The notes under the pieces are model-generated. The model was given only the letters and a program-made list of their open reading frames with translations. It ran no database searches and was not told the origin of the DNA. From positions 1-31,626 of the forward strand of contig DAHVFH010000077.1 in the NCBI GenBank assembly GCA_027317105.1: a stretch of DNA of 31,626 nt, written 5' to 3'. Each line of letters starts with the position of its first letter. Position 1 is the stretch's first letter. The stretch is from Cytophagales bacterium. Its GTDB lineage: Bacteria; Bacteroidota; Bacteroidia; Cytophagales; Cyclobacteriaceae. Shown one piece after another: positions 16,763-26,432 of this stretch. Position numbers and translations under genes: made by a program.

Positions 16763-17503
16763 TTAGATGGGTAATAGAAATGCAGAAATTGAAACCTTTA
16801 CCGTAATACGTTTCAAAGGTGATGGTGTCTTCCAATTTCTCCACCGCCTCTTTGGCAATATAAAGACCGAGGCCCGAACCCATAGAATTGCTTGTGCCTC
16901 GATAAAACATTTCAAAAATTTTGTCCTTTTAGTCATCCTCAATCCCTTCCCCATTGTCAGTAATGCTGATTTGAATTTTATCATTGATTTCGGTTGACGC
17001 AATTTTTATTTCTGGCTGATGCTCAAAATATCGTTTCTGATATTTTATCGCATTGGAGAGTAAATTGCCAATTAACTGTAGTGGTAGGTATAAAAACAAT
17101 TAGCCAATTCCGGGATGGCAACACCAAATAAGGCAAATTTTGCAAACAATGAAATTGATGAGAACCCCTCTCCTTCTCGCAAAACCTTTCGGGCTAGTAT
17201 CCACGACAGGAAAGCGACCAGAGGTTCGTGAGTCGCTACTATGGATAACCGAAGCCAACCACCGGGGGCATGCCATAAAAACAGGGTAAATAGGCCATTG
17301 ATAAACAGAAGAGGTAGGACTTTTGGGCCATACCAATGAATAAATACGATGGCGAATGCCGCTGGCAGATAGAGCAGCAATGTATAATTGAAGTTCCTTA
17401 AACTTACTGAAAGAATTGAACCAGCAAATAAAACAACAGCAATTTCTACCCAGGTCCGCCAGGTTGCTTTTAAATTGTCTGTTTCGGCATAGGTAGAGTC
17501 CAC
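16763..17503 (-). pseudogene. Decayed sensor histidine kinase
   Basis: The 5' part (17503-17072, GTG start) encodes a multi-pass membrane region resembling a MASE1-type sensor domain (VEIAVVLFAGSILSV, LYLPAAFAIVFIHWYGPKVLPLLFINGLF in part). The frame then shifts near 17075-17100 and enters a HATPase domain: an N-box LIGNLLSNAIKYQ, then ISITDNGEGIEDD interrupted by an in-frame TAA at 16929-16931, then KIFEMFYRGTSNSMGSGLGLYIAKEAVEKL. The dimerisation/phosphoacceptor region with its histidine is missing, implying an internal deletion. Near the 3' end the natural terminus (LLPI stop at 16763) is in another frame. At least three lesions make a functional kinase very unlikely. It is convergent with carB. 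Confidence 0.85.
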
Positions 17504-17596
17504 TCAGTAAAATTATTCAACAATGTTAAGCAAAAATCCAAAGAAGTCGGATTGAGCTTAGTGTTGAGCAAGATACCAAGCGAACTATTTCATTTA

Positions 17597-19489
17597 CTAC
17601 GAAACAAGCTCTACGCTTCGCTTAATGAAATTAGTCAGAGCTGCACCAGTAAGCATGCTTTGTGAAAGCAATCCGAGGTCATAGGCTTGCTTGGCCAATT
17701 GTAGTTTTTGATCCTCCGTTTCTGCTTTCAAGATCTTTTGAATAATGTGATGGTTGCTGTTGATGGCCACATTGTAATTATCGGGCATATTGCCCATAAA
17801 ACTCATGCCGCCACCGCCCCCCGTGCGAGCCATGTCTTTCATTCTGCGCATCCACTCGCTCATCGTTACCGTTACCGGCAAATCCTCAGGAGAAAGTGAT
17901 TCCATCGTTAAGGTCATAGCCTTATTGTCGATGGCTTTTTCAAAAATTAATTTAACCTGTTCTTCTTCTGTCGTGCTCAGTACACTTTCAATCTTTTCTT
18001 CCTTAGAAATTAACTTATCAATGATGTCGCTGTCTACTCGTTTTAGTTGCGTCTTTTCTAATTTTTGCTCTAGGTTACTTACGAAATGACTGTCAAGAAC
18101 TCCATCCAAAAGCAACACATCATAAGCCTTGGCCTTTGCCGATTCAATGAACGCATGTTGTTTCCCAGCATCCGTTGTATAGAGATAAATTACATTCTTG
18201 TCCTTATCCGTTTGGTTTGGCTTAACCTTGTCTTCGTATTCTTTCAGTGTGAAATATTGGCTGTCTACATTTTTTAGTAAAGCGAATTCTTTTGATTTAT
18301 CATAAAATTTTTCATCGCTGATCATGCCGTAACGAACAAACACACTGATGTCGTCCCACTTCTTTTCAAATTCCTTACGGTCTTTGATAAACATATCAAC
18401 CAATTTATCTGCTACCTTTTTGGTAATGTGAGTGCTAATCTTTTTCACATTGGCATCACTTTGCAGATAGCTACGCGAAACATTGAGGGGGATATCGGGC
18501 GAATCCAAAACGCCATGAAGCAACATTAAGAAATCAGGCACAACATCTTTTACTTCATCAGTAATAAATACTTGACGTGAATAAAGTTGGATTTTGTTCT
18601 TTTGGATTTCAAAATCATTTTTGATTTTGGGGAAGTAAAGAACACCGGTTAGATTAAAAGGATAATCAACATTCAGATGAATCCAGAAAAGAGGATCTTC
18701 GGTGAATGGATAGAGTTCTTTATAAAATTTGATATAGTCCTCATCTTTCAGCTCGTTGGGTGCTTTTGCCCAGATTGGTGAAGTGTTGTTGATGATCCGA
18801 TCGGAAGTTACCGTCTTGTATTTTGGCTTGTTGTCTTTGTCAACGCCATCTTCAACACTGTCTTCTTTTGTTCCAAATTTGATTTCCACTGGAAGAAATT
18901 TGCAATACTTTTCCAGTATCCCTTTGATGCGCCACTCATCTAAAAATTCCTCCGAATCTTTATTGACGTGTAGGATTACATCCGTTCCCCGTTCTTCTTT
19001 TTTTGCATCCGTCAGTTCAAATTGCGTGGAACCGTCACACTCCCATCGGGCGGCTTCAGTTCCTTCTTTAAAAGATTTTGAAATCAGCTCCACTTTGTCG
19101 GAAACCATAAAGGCTGAATAAAACCCAAGGCCAAATTTCCCGATGATGTCTTTCGCATCACCTTTGTCTTTGAATTTTTCTACAAACTCAGCGGCACCCG
19201 AAAAAGCAATTTGGTTAATGTATTTCTTAATTTCCTCGCCAGTCATGCCGAGACCTTTGTCGCTGACCGTGATCGTGTTTTTCTTTTTGTCGAAACTGAC
19301 TTCTATCTTTAAGTCACCGAGTTCGCCAGTAAATTCTCCTAGCGAGGCAAGTTTCTTTAGCTTTTGAGTGGCATCAACTGCATTACTTACCAATTCTCGT
19401 AAAAAGATTTCGTGGTCGGAGTAAAGGAATTTTTTTATGATCGGAAATATATTCTCAGTGTGGATTGAGATAGAGCCTTTTTCTTGCAT
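17597..19489 (-). CDS. htpG: Molecular chaperone HtpG (Hsp90)
   Basis: 630 residues, full length for bacterial Hsp90. It is a cytoplasmic ATP-dependent chaperone dimer. GHKL ATPase motifs are intact: E32/N36/D39 in RELVSNAVDA, the D77-x-G-x-G-M motif (SDKGLGMT) and GKFGLGFYSAFMV near 117-129. The middle domain contains the catalytic-arginine region NVSRSYLQSD, and the C-terminal dimerisation region ends in KRSVELVS. It starts at ATG 19489 with a 252-base upstream region containing repeated ACAGAGTG elements that may be regulatory. It is transcribed alone; the gene downstream is the broken histidine kinase. Confidence 0.97.
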   Translation of the reverse strand: MQEKGSISIHTENIFPIIKKFLYSDHEIFLRELVSNAVDATQKLKKLASLGEFTGELGDLKIEVSFDKKKNTITVSDKGLGMTGEEIKKYINQIAFSGAAEFVEKFKDKGDAKDIIGKFGLGFYSAFMVSDKVELISKSFKEGTEAARWECDGSTQFELTDAKKEERGTDVILHVNKDSEEFLDEWRIKGILEKYCKFLPVEIKFGTKEDSVEDGVDKDNKPKYKTVTSDRIINNTSPIWAKAPNELKDEDYIKFYKELYPFTEDPLFWIHLNVDYPFNLTGVLYFPKIKNDFEIQKNKIQLYSRQVFITDEVKDVVPDFLMLLHGVLDSPDIPLNVSRSYLQSDANVKKISTHITKKVADKLVDMFIKDRKEFEKKWDDISVFVRYGMISDEKFYDKSKEFALLKNVDSQYFTLKEYEDKVKPNQTDKDKNVIYLYTTDAGKQHAFIESAKAKAYDVLLLDGVLDSHFVSNLEQKLEKTQLKRVDSDIIDKLISKEEKIESVLSTTEEEQVKLIFEKAIDNKAMTLTMESLSPEDLPVTVTMSEWMRRMKDMARTGGGGGMSFMGNMPDNYNVAINSNHHIIQKILKAETEDQKLQLAKQAYDLGLLSQSMLTGAALTNFIKRSVELVS

Positions 19490-19549
19490 AGTTATTAGAG
19501 TTTAAATATTTGATTGGGTTTTTCAAATATCATTCCATCTTCACAAGAG

Positions 19550-19608
19550 TGACAGAGTGGCATAAAAAAAAGAAATTCAGACTTAAAATGGAAAACTCAC
19601 AGAGTGAG
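19550..19608. promoter_or_regulatory. Repeated ACAGAGTG elements upstream of htpG
   Basis: ACAGAGTG occurs at 19552-19559 within TGACAGAGTGGCA and again at 19599-19606 within the palindrome CTCAC-AGA-GTGAG (19596-19608). Both lie 60-120 bases upstream of the htpG start. They are not the CIRCE element. A stress-response operator role is a guess. Confidence 0.2.
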
Positions 19609-19741
19609 GGGAAGGAAACGATCCTCAAACTTTTGTATATGCGTACGGAACGGTCGGGCTTCACCTCATCACTCCAAGTCCAGCCAATTACCATTTTTTG
19701 TGGAAGGCCGGTTAGCTACAGAAATAAGATGTTATAAATAA

Positions 19742-22700
19742 TCAGCTCACCAGTTGAGTTAATTTCTTTTTCTCCAAAACAGCTTTGTAATCCACTGGCA
19801 TGACTTTGATAAACTGCTTGTAGGCATTGGGCCAATAACTAAGGATATGGGAAGCCAATTCGCTATGCGTAACCTGTTGATGGTTTTTAATCATGGCCTG
19901 CAAGAGTTCTTCATCTTCAGCCTCTAACGGATCTAACGCCACCATTTCCATATTGCAATTTTTCACAAAGGTTTTGTTTGCATCCCAAACGTAGGCAATA
20001 CCTCCGCTCATCCCGGCCGCAAAATTTCTTCCTGTATCGCCAAGCACCACTACAATTCCTCCGGTCATGTATTCGCACCCATGATCACCCACACCTTCCA
20101 CCACTACTTTTACACCACTATTGCGAACAGCAAAGCGTTCGCCAGCCATGCCCCGGATATAAGCTTCCCCTGAAGTCGCCCCAAAAAAAGCAACATTACC
20201 CACAATGATATTCTTTGATGGATTGAATGTAATTTTCTTTTCAGGATATAAAATCAGTCTTCCTCCTGACAGTCCTTTACCAAAATAGTCGTTAGCATCT
20301 CCTTCCAATTCAAAAGTAACCCCACCGGTGGTGAAGACCCCAAAACTTTGCCCTGCAGTTCCCGTGAATTTTACATGAATGGAATCTTTAGGCAACCCAG
20401 GCCCGAGGAAAATTTTCGAAATTTCATTCGAAAGCATGGCGCCCACACTGCGATCTTGGTTGGTAATAACAAATTCCCCTTTTACAGGAACAGCATTTTT
20501 CAAAGCTGGTGCGGCCAGTTCGATAAGTGCTTTGTCGAGCACATTGGCGATGCCGTGATCTTGTTCTTCCTGCTTAAACAAGGCAACATCCAAGCTGATT
20601 GGCTCCTTAAAAAGCAAACCCGAAAGATCAATGTTTTTCACTTTCCAATGGTCTTGGTTTTCGCGCTTTTGAAGCCGATCTACCTGACCTACCATTTCAT
20701 TAACGGTTCGGAATCCAAGTTCGGCCATTACCTCTCGTAGTTCTTCGGCCAAAAAATGAAACAAATTTACTACGTATTCTGGCTTGCCGGTAAACAGCGC
20801 TCTCAGTTCTTTATTTTGGGTCGCGACACCTACCGGGCAAGTGTTCAGATGGCACTTTCGCATCATAATACAACCGGAAGTTACCAAAGCGGCCGTAGCT
20901 ACACCCCATTCTTCAGCGCCAAGTAAGGCAGCGATGGCAAGGTCACGCCCTGTCCGAATTTGTCCATCGGTCTGCAACACCACGCGTCCGCGAAGCTTAT
21001 TCTTTACTAAAGTTTGATGGGCTTCTGCCAGACCCAGCTCCCAAGGCAACCCGGCATGACGAATGGAACTTAGTGGCGAGGCACCTGTTCCTCCATCATG
21101 ACCGGAAATTAAAATCACATCGGCATGCGCCTTGGCCACCCCAGAAGCAATGGTGCCTACGCCTGCCTCTGATACCAACTTCACGCTGATTCGCGCTTCC
21201 CGGTTTGCATTTTTTAAATCAAAAATAAGCTGGGCCAAATCTTCAATAGAATAAATGTCGTGATGAGGTGGAGGAGAAATTAATCCTACACCAGGTGTAG
21301 CATGACGCACCCGCCCGATCCAATCGTCTACTTTATGGCCAGGCAGTTGGCCGCCTTCACCGGGTTTGGCTCCCTGAGCCAGTTTAATTTGAAGTTCTTT
21401 GGCATTCGTGAGGTAGTAACTGGTTACACCAAACCTGCCCGAGGCTACTTGCTTAATAGCTGAATTTTCCCAATCGCCATTGGCTTTTTTAACAAAGCGC
21501 ATTTCGTCTTCACCACCTTCACCACAATTGCTCTTGCCACCAATTCGGTTCATGGCAATGGCCAGAGTGCTGTGGGCTTCATGCGATATCGAACCGAAAG
21601 ACATGGCCCCAGTAGCAAAGCGCTTGAAGATATTTTCCTTCGGCTCAACTTCTTCAATGGGTACGGATTTCCCTTTTTTAAATTTCAGCAAACTTCGAAG
21701 GGTAATTGCTTTCTCACTTTGCTCATTGATGAGTGTCGAATATTTCTTGAATAGCGTGTAGTCGTTTGCTTTTGTAGATTGCTGAAGAAGATGGATTGTC
21801 TGCGGGTTAAATAAATGTGACTCTCCGCGTTGCTTCCATTGATAGACTCCGCCTACCTCAAGACGAGGAGAGCTGTTCAGTGTTTTCGGAAAGGCCAACC
21901 GGTGCTTGGCAAGAGCCTCGCTGGCAATATCATCCAGTGTTAATCCACCAATGCGAGAGATCGTGCCGGTAAAATATTGATCGATTACTTCTTTGCTAAT
22001 TCCTAATGCTTCAAAGATCTGAGCTCCGTGATAAGACTGCAGCGTGCTTATCCCCATCTTGCTCATGATTTTCAACAATTCTCCACCCACCGCTTTTGTG
22101 TAATTGTAAACCGCTTTTTCCTCGGTCAACCCTTCACTTAAAAGATTTCGCTTCTTCATGTCGTGAATAGTTTGATAAACTAAATAAGGATTGACACCCG
22201 ATGCCCCATACCCAACCAAGGTGGCAAAATGATGGGTCTCCCAAACATCACCAGCTTCAACCAGCAGTCCTACTTTGCCACGAAGACCTTTACGGATTAA
22301 ATCATGATGAACCGCTGCCACAGCCAAAAGGGATGGAATCTGCGCGTGTCCACTGTCAAAACTGCGATCGGATAATATGATTATCGTAAAGCCATCATTC
22401 ACTCCATCGGTTACATATTCACAAATCCGGTTTAAGCCTTTTTCGAGTGAGCCCGGTTTTCCGTCTGCATTAAAATAGGTGTAAACTGTTTTTGTTTGTA
22501 AATGGCCATGGTCAATGTATCGGATCTTTTCAAGTTCATTGTTGGAGAGAACAGGTGTCGCCAGTTCAAGCGTGATGCAGTGTTCAGGAGATTCTTCCAA
22601 CAAATTGAGCGATCCACCTACATGAGTGGATAGCGACATCACCAATCTTTCTCGTATTGAATCAATCGGTGGGTTAGTCACTTGTGCGAAGAGCTGCTTG

Positions 22701-24259
22701 AAATAACTTGAAATATGTTGTGCTTGCTGAGATAACACTGCAAGAGGGGTATCATTACCCATCGAACCTAGTGCTTCTTTTCCCGTTTCGCACATTTGCG
22801 CCAGAATCACCCTTAAATCTTCAGAGGTATAGCCAAACGAAACCTGCCTTTTCAGAAAGGTTGCAGGGTCATACTTGTGAAAACTTCCGCCAGGCTCCGG
22901 CAAATCGCTCAACTTCACTTTATACTCCTTCACCCATTGTCCATACGGTTTGCGGGTGCATATTCCCTTTTTCAGTTCTTCATCGCTGATGATTCTTCCC
23001 TGCTCCAAATCCACTACAAACATTTTTCCTGGCTGCAAACGGCCTTTCAATACCACTTTAGATTGATCCACATCCAACACACCAACCTCACTTGCCATGA
23101 TTACGGTATCATCATCAGTTACCACAAAACGAGAAGGTCGCAATCCGTTACGATCTAAAGTAGCGCCCACAATTTTGCCATCGGTAAACGTGATAGAAGC
23201 CGGACCATCCCACGGTTCCATCAGATTGGCATGATATTCATAAAAGTCTTTTTTCTCTTGGCTCATGGATTCATTGCCATCCCACGCTTCGGGGATGAGC
23301 ATCATCATCACATGAGGCAACGACCGGCCGGCATGAACCAGCAACTCAATGGTATTGTCAAGATTAGAGGAATCCGACTGCAGCGGGTTGCAAATCGGAA
23401 GGATCATGTTAATTTCTTCAGAAGAAAAATAAGGGGAAGCAAAAAACGCTTCCTTTGCTTTAAGCCAATTGATATTTCCTTGAACCGTGTTGATCTCGCC
23501 ATTATGAGCAATGTAACGGAACGGTTGCGCCAACCGCCAGGACGGAAAAGTGTTGGTTGAAAACCGGGAGTGAATTACGGCTAATGCCGACACCACTTCT
23601 TCGTGCTCTAGGTCAGCAAAATAGTAGCGCAACTGCCCGGAGGTGAGCATCCCTTTATAGGCAATGGTTTTATAAGAAAGTGACGAAAAATAAAATTGAC
23701 CTTCTACTCCCTTTACCGATTCCGTAATAATGTGAGTAGAGTATTTCCGAAGGATGAAAAGCTTGCGTTCAAAATCATCTGGATCAGCACCATTGTCGAG
23801 TCGCTTTATAAAGACTTGCTCCATGATGGGTTCGGAATCAAGAGCAGTCTCACCCAGATCAGCATGATTGACAGGCACTATCCGATAGCCCAACAGTGCC
23901 ATCTTCATTTTCTTTATTTGGCGATTCAACACGGTGCGACATTCTTCACGAACTCTCGGGTCGCGAGGAAAGAAGACGAGGCCAACGCCATATTGCCCAA
24001 AGGCAGGGAGTTTCATTCCCAGCTTACTGCACTCGCTGGTGAAAAATTCATGCGGTACTTGAATCAAGATACCGGCACCATCGCCTGTGTTGGGTTCACA
24101 GCCACAAGCACCCCGGTGTGCCATACGTTCCAGCATGGTCAAAGCATCGGACACAATTTGGTGTGATTTCCCACCTTTGATGTTGGCCACAAACCCAACC
24201 CCACAGGAGTCTTTTTCGAAGGAGGGATCATACAATCCTTGGTTGATTAGTTCTTTCAA
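19742..24259 (-). CDS. gltB: Glutamate synthase large subunit
   Basis: 1505 residues. It transfers the glutamine amide to 2-oxoglutarate to give glutamate. The N-terminal glutaminase nucleophile is C19 in KDSCGVGFVAN, after an 18-residue propeptide-like lead that would be removed. The central and FMN-binding domains follow, with GEGGEDEMRF and KPGEGGQLPGHKV blocks. The 3Fe-4S cysteines are in CIMMRKCHLNTCPVG (about residue 1128 onward), and the C-terminal GXGXG beta-helix ends the protein. The start codon appears to be TTG: an in-frame TAA lies four codons upstream and the next Met is beyond the catalytic Cys. No gltD small subunit is adjacent on either side. Confidence 0.97.
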   Translation of the reverse strand: MKELINQGLYDPSFEKDSCGVGFVANIKGGKSHQIVSDALTMLERMAHRGACGCEPNTGDGAGILIQVPHEFFTSECSKLGMKLPAFGQYGVGLVFFPRDPRVREECRTVLNRQIKKMKMALLGYRIVPVNHADLGETALDSEPIMEQVFIKRLDNGADPDDFERKLFILRKYSTHIITESVKGVEGQFYFSSLSYKTIAYKGMLTSGQLRYYFADLEHEEVVSALAVIHSRFSTNTFPSWRLAQPFRYIAHNGEINTVQGNINWLKAKEAFFASPYFSSEEINMILPICNPLQSDSSNLDNTIELLVHAGRSLPHVMMMLIPEAWDGNESMSQEKKDFYEYHANLMEPWDGPASITFTDGKIVGATLDRNGLRPSRFVVTDDDTVIMASEVGVLDVDQSKVVLKGRLQPGKMFVVDLEQGRIISDEELKKGICTRKPYGQWVKEYKVKLSDLPEPGGSFHKYDPATFLKRQVSFGYTSEDLRVILAQMCETGKEALGSMGNDTPLAVLSQQAQHISSYFKQLFAQVTNPPIDSIRERLVMSLSTHVGGSLNLLEESPEHCITLELATPVLSNNELEKIRYIDHGHLQTKTVYTYFNADGKPGSLEKGLNRICEYVTDGVNDGFTIIILSDRSFDSGHAQIPSLLAVAAVHHDLIRKGLRGKVGLLVEAGDVWETHHFATLVGYGASGVNPYLVYQTIHDMKKRNLLSEGLTEEKAVYNYTKAVGGELLKIMSKMGISTLQSYHGAQIFEALGISKEVIDQYFTGTISRIGGLTLDDIASEALAKHRLAFPKTLNSSPRLEVGGVYQWKQRGESHLFNPQTIHLLQQSTKANDYTLFKKYSTLINEQSEKAITLRSLLKFKKGKSVPIEEVEPKENIFKRFATGAMSFGSISHEAHSTLAIAMNRIGGKSNCGEGGEDEMRFVKKANGDWENSAIKQVASGRFGVTSYYLTNAKELQIKLAQGAKPGEGGQLPGHKVDDWIGRVRHATPGVGLISPPPHHDIYSIEDLAQLIFDLKNANREARISVKLVSEAGVGTIASGVAKAHADVILISGHDGGTGASPLSSIRHAGLPWELGLAEAHQTLVKNKLRGRVVLQTDGQIRTGRDLAIAALLGAEEWGVATAALVTSGCIMMRKCHLNTCPVGVATQNKELRALFTGKPEYVVNLFHFLAEELREVMAELGFRTVNEMVGQVDRLQKRENQDHWKVKNIDLSGLLFKEPISLDVALFKQEEQDHGIANVLDKALIELAAPALKNAVPVKGEFVITNQDRSVGAMLSNEISKIFLGPGLPKDSIHVKFTGTAGQSFGVFTTGGVTFELEGDANDYFGKGLSGGRLILYPEKKITFNPSKNIIVGNVAFFGATSGEAYIRGMAGERFAVRNSGVKVVVEGVGDHGCEYMTGGIVVVLGDTGRNFAAGMSGGIAYVWDANKTFVKNCNMEMVALDPLEAEDEELLQAMIKNHQQVTHSELASHILSYWPNAYKQFIKVMPVDYKAVLEKKKLTQLVS

Positions 24260-24392
24260 TTCGTTAAGTATTTATACTTCTCCAATTTCTAGAGTTTATA
24301 AATTTACGGAGAGAAAAATGGGAATTGAAAAAGTGACGGAAAATTTTGAAAAATAAATTCAAAAACAAACTAACAGTCAGTAGTGAAAACGG

Positions 24393-24422
24393 TTGTAGGA
24401 ACTCCAAAAAAATCTAAATTTG
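24393..24422 (+). promoter_or_regulatory. Bacteroidetes-type promoter, TTG-N19-TAAATTTG
   Basis: A -33 TTG at 24393-24395 and a -7 TAAATTTG at 24415-24422 are separated by 19 bases, the usual Bacteroidetes spacing. The -7 element ends 5 bases before the GTG at 24428, supporting that start and implying almost no leader. Confidence 0.55.
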
Positions 24423-24427
24423 AATTA

Positions 24428-25036
24428 GTGAAAAAAAGCTACGTCTTCCTTGCCCTCACCTTAATTAGTTGGAAAGCCCAAAGTCAGAAATCTTTTTTCG
24501 GTTTAGATGCTGGAATAAATGTGGCCAATCAGCGTGAGCACTACTCTTTCAATCCTGTTACCTATTATTCCTCCGGCTATAGCATATTCAATCAAAATAC
24601 GGTTAAGCCGACATTTGGATTTTTCTATCAAAAAGAGTTTGCCAAAGGTTTAGGAATAAGGCTGCAGGCGCGATACATGGGGATGGGGTATAATAAACGG
24701 CAGTCTAACAATAACCTTTCCATAAATTACTTAACATTTCCAATTTCGCTCAATTATTCTGTTACGAAGCATTTGGCATTTTTTGTTGGGAGTTATGTGA
24801 GTTTTACCCTAAACGGAACAAAGGTCAATAACCAGGTTATTACAAAGGCTTATCACAAGAATGATTTTGGTTTCAGTTTCGGTGCAGAACACGATTTATA
24901 CAAAAACTTTGCAATTGGAACAACCTACTATTTGGGGACAAAAAATATCTGGTTAAATGACCAAGGGGGTAGCATTAAGTACACCAACCGCACATTACAA
25001 TTCGCTTTAATTTATAAATTCAAAAAACTACAATAA
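24428..25036 (+). CDS. Outer-membrane beta-barrel protein (PorT-like)
   Basis: 202 residues from GTG 24428. This start gives a classic signal peptide, MKKSYVFLALTLISWKAQSQ, whereas a GTG at 24383 would add 15 residues and bury the promoter motif inside the gene. The mature part alternates hydrophobic and polar residues in repeated short strands with many aromatic and glycine residues (LGIRLQARYMGMGY, FGFSFGAEHDLYKNFAIGTTYYLG). It ends in a typical barrel terminus, LQFALIYKF followed by four residues. This is the pattern of the outer-membrane beta-barrel families common in Bacteroidetes. No transport substrate can be named. It is divergent from gltB and precedes the oxidoreductase gene by four bases. 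Confidence 0.8.
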   Translation: MKKSYVFLALTLISWKAQSQKSFFGLDAGINVANQREHYSFNPVTYYSSGYSIFNQNTVKPTFGFFYQKEFAKGLGIRLQARYMGMGYNKRQSNNNLSINYLTFPISLNYSVTKHLAFFVGSYVSFTLNGTKVNNQVITKAYHKNDFGFSFGAEHDLYKNFAIGTTYYLGTKNIWLNDQGGSIKYTNRTLQFALIYKFKKLQ

Positions 25037-25040
25037 TGTT

Positions 25041-26228
25041 ATGAACATCGCTATGCTTGGCTCCGGCTTCATTGGCCGCTTTTATGCCGACTCGCTGCAA
25101 GGCTACCGCAGCAAAGACAAAATTGTGACCATCTATTCCCGAAAGGAAGAGAGCACGAAAAAATTTGCTACCGACTATCACGTGCCTTTTGCTACCACAA
25201 ACATGGAAGCGGCCATCAATCGGCCTGAAGTGGAAGTGGTCTGTATTTCGCTACCCAACAATTTACATGAGGAGGCGGTGATGCTTTGTTGTAAACACAA
25301 AAAAGCCGTGATCACCACCAAACCGCTAGGGCGTAATGCCGCTGAAGCCCAGCGCATGTTGGAGGCCGTGGAAAAGGCTGGCCTCTTCAATGGTTATCTG
25401 GAAGACTTGGTCTATACACCAAAATTTATCAAAGCGCATGAGAGTGTGAAAAACGGTGCCTTGGGGAGAATTCTTTGGGCCAAGTCACGCGAAACACATC
25501 CAGGCCCACACAGCGATTGGTTTTGGGATATTGAACAAGCAGGAGGAGGATGCATTTTAGATTTAGGGTGTCATTGTGTAGAAATTTCCCGCAGCTACAT
25601 CGGCAAGGACATCAAACCAATTGAAGTCATGTGCTGGGCCGACACGCAGGTGAAGCCTATTGAAGCAGAAGATCACGCGATCGGTATGGTGAAATATGAA
25701 AATGGCGCCATCGGACAATTTGAGGTAAGCTGGACTTTTCGTGGCGGACTAGACTTGCGCGATGAAGTGATGGGCACAGAAGGAACCATTTGGATCAATA
25801 ACTTTTTACGTACTGGCTTTGAAATGTTCACCACCGGCAAAAGCGCTGACTATATAGCCGAAAAAGCAGAAAGTAATACCGGTTGGTTATTTCCGGTCGG
25901 TGATGAGTTGAATGAATTGGGTTACAACCACATGTTTATGGACATGTTTAATGCCATGGAAAAAGGGGTTCAGCCCAAGGAAACTTTCTACGATGGTTAT
26001 GTAGTCAACGCAGTGCTGGATGCGGCTTACAAATCGGCAAAAACAAAATTGTGGGAGCCTGTACAACTCAACATCTGGCGCGGGCGCACAGGTGTAGGCA
26101 AAGACAGCCATTTGCAAGAGTACGATACCGATCATTATTTGGTGAAAGAGGAAGTAACTCACTACGGTGCTAAAAAAGTAATTCTGAAAAATAAAAAGAG
26201 CGGGAAGATTGTGGAAAAAACGATTTGA
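25041..26228 (+). CDS. Gfo/Idh/MocA family NAD(P)-dependent oxidoreductase
   Basis: 395 residues. The N-terminal Rossmann fold starts MNIAMLGSGFIGRFYADSL (GxGxxG variant). The family's conserved lysine-proline is K94-P95 in TTKPLGRNA, replacing the common EKP by TKP. The C-terminal sugar-binding-type domain contains GGGCILDLGCHCVEISR, with D174 and H178 in the usual catalytic positions. Members oxidise or reduce sugars, inositols and related polyols using NAD(P); the substrate here is not apparent. It begins four bases after the beta-barrel gene, so the two may be co-transcribed, although a functional link is not obvious. Confidence 0.9.
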   Translation: MNIAMLGSGFIGRFYADSLQGYRSKDKIVTIYSRKEESTKKFATDYHVPFATTNMEAAINRPEVEVVCISLPNNLHEEAVMLCCKHKKAVITTKPLGRNAAEAQRMLEAVEKAGLFNGYLEDLVYTPKFIKAHESVKNGALGRILWAKSRETHPGPHSDWFWDIEQAGGGCILDLGCHCVEISRSYIGKDIKPIEVMCWADTQVKPIEAEDHAIGMVKYENGAIGQFEVSWTFRGGLDLRDEVMGTEGTIWINNFLRTGFEMFTTGKSADYIAEKAESNTGWLFPVGDELNELGYNHMFMDMFNAMEKGVQPKETFYDGYVVNAVLDAAYKSAKTKLWEPVQLNIWRGRTGVGKDSHLQEYDTDHYLVKEEVTHYGAKKVILKNKKSGKIVEKTI

Positions 26229-26432
26229 AATTGTGCGTCACGGAAATGCGGAAAAATTCATTCGGCAATAAGTGACCCCACTTTTTTGGAGGGATGAAAA
26301 TGGACATGAGCACGTTGTTTTGTGAGTTGTTCGGTTTTGATGCCTCCGTGGCAAGCATCATTGAAATGAAAAAGGTTAAAAGTTAGTTGCCATTGGACGA
26401 AATTCATTTGAATAATTTCATACCTTCGAGGT

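Noticed and set aside
19510..19737. 75-codon plus-strand ORF in the htpG-gltB gap
   Set aside because: Low-complexity lysine-rich start, no family resemblance, lies over the htpG regulatory region; likely chance.
20348..20740. Long plus-strand ORFs antisense to gltB
   Set aside because: Shadows of the glutamate synthase frame; composition does not resemble proteins.
26294..26386. 30-codon ORF preceded by GGAGGG
   Set aside because: Very short, not recognisable, and Shine-Dalgarno sequences carry little weight in this lineage.
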